A stretch of DNA of 44,258 nt, from positions 1-44,258 of the forward strand of contig CAYFMW010000009.1 of the NCBI GenBank assembly GCA_964344335.1, read 5' to 3'. Under the pieces are notes generated by a model. The model worked only from the letters and a program-made list of their open reading frames with translations, was not told the DNA's origin and made no database searches. Both the position numbers and the translations under genes were made by a program. Source of the stretch: RUG11894 sp964344335 (GTDB taxonomy: Bacteria; Bacillota; Clostridia; Peptostreptococcales; Anaerovoracaceae). This document shows, one piece after another, positions 40,614 through 44,258 of this stretch. Every line of letters begins with the position of its first letter. Within the stretch, counting starts at the first letter, position 1.

Positions 40614-41911
40614 CCAAGCAACCTCCCGCAGCAGCGTTCAAACTCAGCAGTAACCTTTTCCTCGTCTATGGTAAGGAATTCACCGTTTTCATATAATATC
40701 CGTCCATCCGCCATGGTCATAAGGACATCCGAGCCCTGCGCGCTGTAGCAGAGAAGCGCGGGGATATCCAAAGCAGGCCTCATGTGGACCGCATCCATAT
40801 TCAGGGCCATAATATCCGCTCTGGCTCCGACTTTGAGCCTGCCGCAGTCCGGTCTTCCCATGGCCTTCGCCCCGTTAATCGTCGCCATATCCAGCACGGC
40901 GGCGGGGCTTACAGCCGAAGGATCCTTGCCGACTCCCTTGTGAATGAGCGCGGCCAGATGCATCTCCTCAAACATATTCAGATTGTTGTTGCTGGCACAT
41001 CCGTCGGTACCAAGCGCCACATTGACCCCCTTATCCAGCATCTTTTTTACGGGCGCAAAACCGCTCGCAAGCTTCATGTTGCTCGACGGGCAATGAGCTA
41101 CAGTAACTCCCTTCCGCTTTGCGATTTCGAGGTCGGAATCCGTAAGCCACACTCCGTGTGCGGCGCAGACCGGATTGTCCAAAGCCCCGCATCGCTCAAA
41201 ATACTCCATGGGAGTGCAGCCGTGCCTTTCGATGCATTCGAGATGTTCCTTTTCGGTCTCCGAGATGTGAATCTGTATCCTCGCGCCCAGCTCCCGGGCA
41301 ATTTCAAGGTAGGGTCGGAGAGTCTTCTCTGTGGACAGATACTCGGAATGGACGCAAAAATCCGAGAGTATGCGCCCCTCTCCTCTTCCGTCGATGGCGC
41401 GGTGATATTCCGCGGCCTTAAGTATGCGGTCGCATTCGTGTGCCTCAAGCTCCGGGTCGCCGCATATGAGCGGCAAGCTACAGATATTGGCCTTTATACC
41501 GCAATTCTCTATGGCCTCGGTCTCCTCGAGCGTAAAGGAATACATATCCGCAAAGCAGGTCGTCCCGCAGGCGAGCATCTCCATAACCGCATAGAGCGAT
41601 CCCCACCTAATATCATCGGCAGTCATCCTATCCTCGATGGGAATAATTTTACCGAAGAGCCACTCCTGAAGCGGCAGCTCGCTGCCGACCCCGCGCAGAA
41701 GAGTCATAGCCGCGTGGCCGTGCGCATTCACAAGCCCGGGCATCAGGAGCGCTCCTCCCATCCCCTTTTCGGCCGAATACGCCTTCTTTGGCCTGTCTTT
41801 GCCTATATAGTCGATATGAGCCCCCTCGACACCCAAAAAGCCCTCTGCGGCGCTGTAAACGCCGTCTTCGGAGCGCAGGAGCAGGCGGCAGTCCTTAAAA
41901 AGTATGCTCAA
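40610..41911 (-). CDS. mtaD: 5'-methylthioadenosine/S-adenosylhomocysteine deaminase family amidohydrolase
   Basis: A 433-residue metal-dependent amidohydrolase of the MTA/SAH deaminase (TrzN/AtzB-like) group. Metal ligands: HxH in LVNAHGHAAM, His in VHSEYLS and HISETEKEH, and Asp in LGTDGCASNNNLNM. It deaminates MTA, SAH or 5'-deoxyadenosine to the inosine product. The start is TTG, its TTGA overlapping the pnp stop, with AAGGAGGAACAGA upstream. Between pnp and mtnA it makes a deaminate-phosphorolyse-isomerise set. Guanine/cytosine deaminase activity is less likely given the neighbours. Confidence 0.88.
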   Translation of the reverse strand: MSILFKDCRLLLRSEDGVYSAAEGFLGVEGAHIDYIGKDRPKKAYSAEKGMGGALLMPGLVNAHGHAAMTLLRGVGSELPLQEWLFGKIIPIEDRMTADDIRWGSLYAVMEMLACGTTCFADMYSFTLEETEAIENCGIKANICSLPLICGDPELEAHECDRILKAAEYHRAIDGRGEGRILSDFCVHSEYLSTEKTLRPYLEIARELGARIQIHISETEKEHLECIERHGCTPMEYFERCGALDNPVCAAHGVWLTDSDLEIAKRKGVTVAHCPSSNMKLASGFAPVKKMLDKGVNVALGTDGCASNNNLNMFEEMHLAALIHKGVGKDPSAVSPAAVLDMATINGAKAMGRPDCGRLKVGARADIMALNMDAVHMRPALDIPALLCYSAQGSDVLMTMADGRILYENGEFLTIDEEKVTAEFERCCGRLLG

Positions 41912-42756
41912 ATCTGTTCCTCCTTCCTCTGCGGAAGATTTTTAATCAAGTTCGAAAAGTATTTTTCGAGTAGCGGAGCGGCCTTCCTCGCCGCCTCGTT
42001 AACTTCCTCACCCGAAAGTTTAACTTCGAGCACGCCCGCGGCCATATTCGTCATGAGGGAAAGGCCGAGGACAGGAATCCCGCAGTGGGCCGCCGTGAGC
42101 GCCTCCGTGACGGTCGACATGCCCGCGGCGTCTCCGCCTAAAATCCTCGCAGCCCTTATCTCCGCGGGGGTTTCAAACTGGGGACCGGTAAAGAAGAAAT
42201 ACACCCCTTCGTGAACCGCCAGTCCGCTGCCTTCGGCGCAGTCCAGGGCAATCTTTCTGAGCGATTTTGAATACATATCGCCGATATCGAAGAATCTGTC
42301 TCCGAACTCCGGGATATTCGCTCCCCTCATCGGCGAAGCGCCGGTCAGTTTGATGTGATCCTTTATTATCATCAGGTCGCCGACATTATAGCTCTCGTTG
42401 ATCGCTCCGGCGGCATTCGTAAGCACCAGAATCTCTATCCCGAGAATCTTCATCACCCGCACGGGCATTGCCAGCTGCTCAAAGCTGTAGCCCTCGTAGC
42501 TGTGGAAGCGCCCGGACATGCAGACGACCTTGCGGCCTTCGGCAAAGCCGAAGATGAGCCTCCCGTCGTGACCCGGAGCGGTGCTCACCAGAAAGTTCGG
42601 AATATCCCTGTAGGGAATCTCCGCGACCTTTTCGATGCTGCTCGCATATCCTCCTAGGCCGCTTCCCAGAATCAGTCCCAGCTCGGGCTCAAATCCTCCG
42701 GACTCGGTTTTTATAAAATCCGCAATCCTTTTGTAATATGCGTAGTCGTAATTCAT
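41908..42756 (-). CDS. punA: Purine nucleoside phosphorylase, trimeric type
   Basis: A 282-residue PNP (PNP/MTAP superfamily): GLILGSGLGGYASSIE, APGHDGRLIFG, GRFHSYEGYS, LVLTNAAGAINESYNVGDLMII and AAGMSTVTEALTAAHCGIPVLGLSLMTNMAAGV. The last motif has Asn (TNMAAG), as in 6-oxopurine PNP, not the Asp of MTA phosphorylase, so it should prefer inosine-type bases. That fits coupling to an adenosine-type deaminase. First gene of the operon; AGGAGGAATAT precedes the ATG. Confidence 0.92.
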   Translation of the reverse strand: MNYDYAYYKRIADFIKTESGGFEPELGLILGSGLGGYASSIEKVAEIPYRDIPNFLVSTAPGHDGRLIFGFAEGRKVVCMSGRFHSYEGYSFEQLAMPVRVMKILGIEILVLTNAAGAINESYNVGDLMIIKDHIKLTGASPMRGANIPEFGDRFFDIGDMYSKSLRKIALDCAEGSGLAVHEGVYFFFTGPQFETPAEIRAARILGGDAAGMSTVTEALTAAHCGIPVLGLSLMTNMAAGVLEVKLSGEEVNEAARKAAPLLEKYFSNLIKNLPQRKEEQI

Positions 42757-42775
42757 ATATTCCTCCTCGCAATAA

Positions 42776-42803
42776 GAGCCGGGAGGCTCAGGCCTGCCGA
42801 CTC
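42776..42803 (-). terminator. Weak hairpin between the acyltransferase-like gene and pnp
   Basis: Minus strand GAGTCGG with CCGGCTC (seven pairs, one T-G) around an AGGCCT palindrome, then TTATT. It could partly terminate or separate the operon from the upstream gene. Confidence 0.35.
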
Positions 42804-42809
42804 TTTTTT

Positions 42810-44240
42810 CTACATTATATCCTGTACAATTTTCTTAGGCGGGCGATCGAGCTGCTCGGGGCGACTTATCAGCGATCGCATCCTCTTCATTACGCCCGCG
42901 TAGTAAAACCCGTCTATTATGCGCTCGTCCGCAGTCCATTTATAGTCAATATATTTTTTATGAACCAACTTTCCTTCTCTATCGAGCTCGGTTTTGGTAT
43001 ATTTATGGCCCAAAGCGCAGAAGGCGGGAATGTTCCCGATTTCGTACAAATGATGATAAATCGGCGGAATGCCTAAGCTGCCCATCGAAGTTATGAACAT
43101 GGAGCCGTGGAAGGGGCTGAGCTTGACCAGCGCGGCAGGAAGCCAGCCGAAATAATCGAGTAAATGAATGAGGCGCACTACCAGCTTAAAGACAGGGCCG
43201 GGCACCAGATTCAGAAGATGAGCAGCCGCATCGATGCCGCTGTCATCGGAAGCATCCTTGACTGCCCCTATCGCCTCCTCAAAGCGCCTGTATACATCCT
43301 CTACCGTATCGGTACGCAGAAATTCCATCTTAACTATGGTCTCGGGCGCTTCCTTGGTCATCTCCCGCTTTACGGCTATGCATATCTCTATGTTGAAGCG
43401 ATTGTATATCTTCTGCCCGGACACGAACCTGTTTAGACCCGGGAGCTCCGCTATGCAGCGCACATATGCGGCAAGAAGTATGTGAGTTATGCCGAAGCGT
43501 TTAAGTCCCTCCTTGCGCTTGCGCCTTATAAAATCCTCCGTAATGGAAATTTCGATGCTGTCGTTAATAAGATTGCTGGAAACCTGTCTGCCTGGCATAA
43601 AGTATGGCATACATTTAAATAAGGGGTCCAGACTGCGAAGCAGGCGCCCGTCGATGCGGTCTCCCCAGCGCAGGCGGTAAGGCTCGCCCTCCCTCGGAGG
43701 AGGAAGTCTTCGAGCGGACAAAATAACGCAGAGTATGCTTAGTGCGATGGAAGTGTCCGATATAAAATTCCATTCCGGGAAGCGAATGTCGAAGTGAAAG
43801 AGTCCAAGAGTTTTGGAATCAAAAAGCAAGGCGCCGAAAACCGCAAGGAAATATACCATCACGATGAATTTGCTGTTGATCCTTCCGGAGAAGGTAAGAA
43901 AATAGATTCCTGCGAAGGCCAGACTTACTATAATGCAGAGTGTCGTCATAAATATGCCGCTTACGCATCCAATGGCAGTGAGCCCCAGATACAATACCAG
44001 CACGCAGACCGGCACAATCGTTATGTAAAACTGGCGTTCTCCGCGAAGCGGAAGCCTTATAGCAATAAAAAGATTGGCGATAATCGGCAGGATTGCACCG
44101 AAAATCAGGAAGAAAAAGTCCGTCCTTCCGCTTTGAATCATGTAAGCAATTCTGCTTCCCGCAGAGATTAGACTCAGCAGTGCGGCGAACCAAACAAAAA
44201 CATTCTTCCTTGTAGCTACATATGTCGTAATATCTCTCAT
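42810..44240 (-). CDS. Multi-spanning membrane protein with E2/CAT-like acyltransferase domain lacking the catalytic His
   Basis: Starting at ATG 44240, 476 residues: about six hydrophobic segments (residues 14-35, 41-62, 71-92, 97-117, 124-141, 162-178), then a cytoplasmic domain resembling the 2-oxoacid dehydrogenase E2/chloramphenicol acetyltransferase fold (TSMGSLGIPPIYHHLYEIGN, typical of E2 cores). The E2/CAT active site HxxxDG is here DERIIDG (E439), so the general-base His is Glu. No lipoyl domain or E1/E3 neighbour. It may transfer acyl groups by another route or be a binding/sensor protein. It lies 53 bp upstream of pnp, same strand. Confidence 0.7.
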   Translation of the reverse strand: MRDITTYVATRKNVFVWFAALLSLISAGSRIAYMIQSGRTDFFFLIFGAILPIIANLFIAIRLPLRGERQFYITIVPVCVLVLYLGLTAIGCVSGIFMTTLCIIVSLAFAGIYFLTFSGRINSKFIVMVYFLAVFGALLFDSKTLGLFHFDIRFPEWNFISDTSIALSILCVILSARRLPPPREGEPYRLRWGDRIDGRLLRSLDPLFKCMPYFMPGRQVSSNLINDSIEISITEDFIRRKRKEGLKRFGITHILLAAYVRCIAELPGLNRFVSGQKIYNRFNIEICIAVKREMTKEAPETIVKMEFLRTDTVEDVYRRFEEAIGAVKDASDDSGIDAAAHLLNLVPGPVFKLVVRLIHLLDYFGWLPAALVKLSPFHGSMFITSMGSLGIPPIYHHLYEIGNIPAFCALGHKYTKTELDREGKLVHKKYIDYKWTADERIIDGFYYAGVMKRMRSLISRPEQLDRPPKKIVQDIM

Positions 44241-44246
44241 GTGGGG

Positions 44247-44254
44247 ATTATACC
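44247..44254 (-). promoter_or_regulatory. Extended -10 promoter immediately before the acyltransferase-like ATG
   Basis: Minus strand TGGTATAAT: TGn plus a perfect TATAAT (44252-44247), six bases before the ATG. Expected transcription start coincides with the start codon; no Shine-Dalgarno can fit. The -35 lies beyond the window edge. Confidence 0.6.
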
Positions 44255-44258
44255 ACAA

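Noticed and set aside
1..44258. CRISPR array, prophage or insertion sequence
   Set aside because: No regularly spaced repeats, transposase, integrase or phage structural genes are visible.

Overview
The window is one contiguous stretch of chromosome from a low-to-mid GC Gram-positive anaerobe. Firmicutes-type gene neighbourhoods (topA-hslV-hslU-hflX, nifS-thiI, RNase Y, nrdR, infC-rpmI-rplT after lexA), vegetative promoters close to TTGACA-17-TATAAT, strong AGGAGG ribosome sites, a GAACnnnnGTTT-type LexA box and lipobox signal peptides all point there. A butyryl-CoA dehydrogenase/Etf cluster, an acetoacetate-type CoA transferase and selenophosphate synthetase fit an amino-acid or butyrate-fermenting Clostridia member (an Anaerovoracaceae- or Peptostreptococcales-like lineage is my guess). 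I see no prophage, insertion sequence or CRISPR array; most of the window is core chromosome.

Layout. 1-9.5 kb (minus strand): tRNA-Val(UAC), cut by the window edge, then the topA-hslV-hslU-hflX-yigZ operon, a three-hairpin intergenic element, and dprA, comM-like and yraN. 9.6-17 kb (minus): etfA, etfB and acyl-CoA dehydrogenase, behind a promoter built on a 25-bp direct repeat, then thiI, nifS and rny. 17.3-20.9 kb (minus): CoA-transferase B and A subunits behind a broken 3-hydroxybutyrate dehydrogenase, then a dCache-GGDEF diguanylate cyclase. 21.1-22.1 kb (plus): selD, read through an in-frame UGA (Sec17) followed by a SECIS-like hairpin. 22.2-25.6 kb (minus): a MinD-like ATPase and the nrdR-cmk-maf-radC operon, with an NrdR-box-like site in its promoter. 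25.7-27.1 kb (plus): a MATE exporter. 27.2-33 kb (minus): prfC, an unknown membrane-anchored protein, pgeF, rplT-rpmI-infC with an attenuator leader and an AUU start, and lexA. 33.1-36.8 kb (plus): three lipoproteins, the last a chimera carrying a buried second lipobox. 36.9-38.4 kb: tRNA-Val(GAC) and a two-gene ThrE-type exporter. 38.4-44.2 kb (minus): an FMN-dependent alpha-hydroxyacid dehydrogenase-like enzyme, a translationally coupled pnp-mtaD-mtnA nucleoside salvage operon, and a membrane protein with an E2/CAT-like acyltransferase domain whose catalytic His is Glu.

How the genes work together. The Bcd/EtfAB proteins, with a ferredoxin module on EtfA, probably form a flavin-based electron-bifurcating enoyl-CoA reductase; the CoA transferase would act in the same acid-forming metabolism. 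pnp-mtaD-mtnA would convert methylthioadenosine or 5'-deoxyadenosine by deamination, phosphorolysis and isomerisation, an oxygen-independent first half of a salvage path. The best candidates for undescribed biology are the lipoprotein trio with its chimeric member, the membrane-bound His-less acyltransferase-like protein, and the small group of genes that look leaderless. All functional calls come from reading the sequence; no database search was run.
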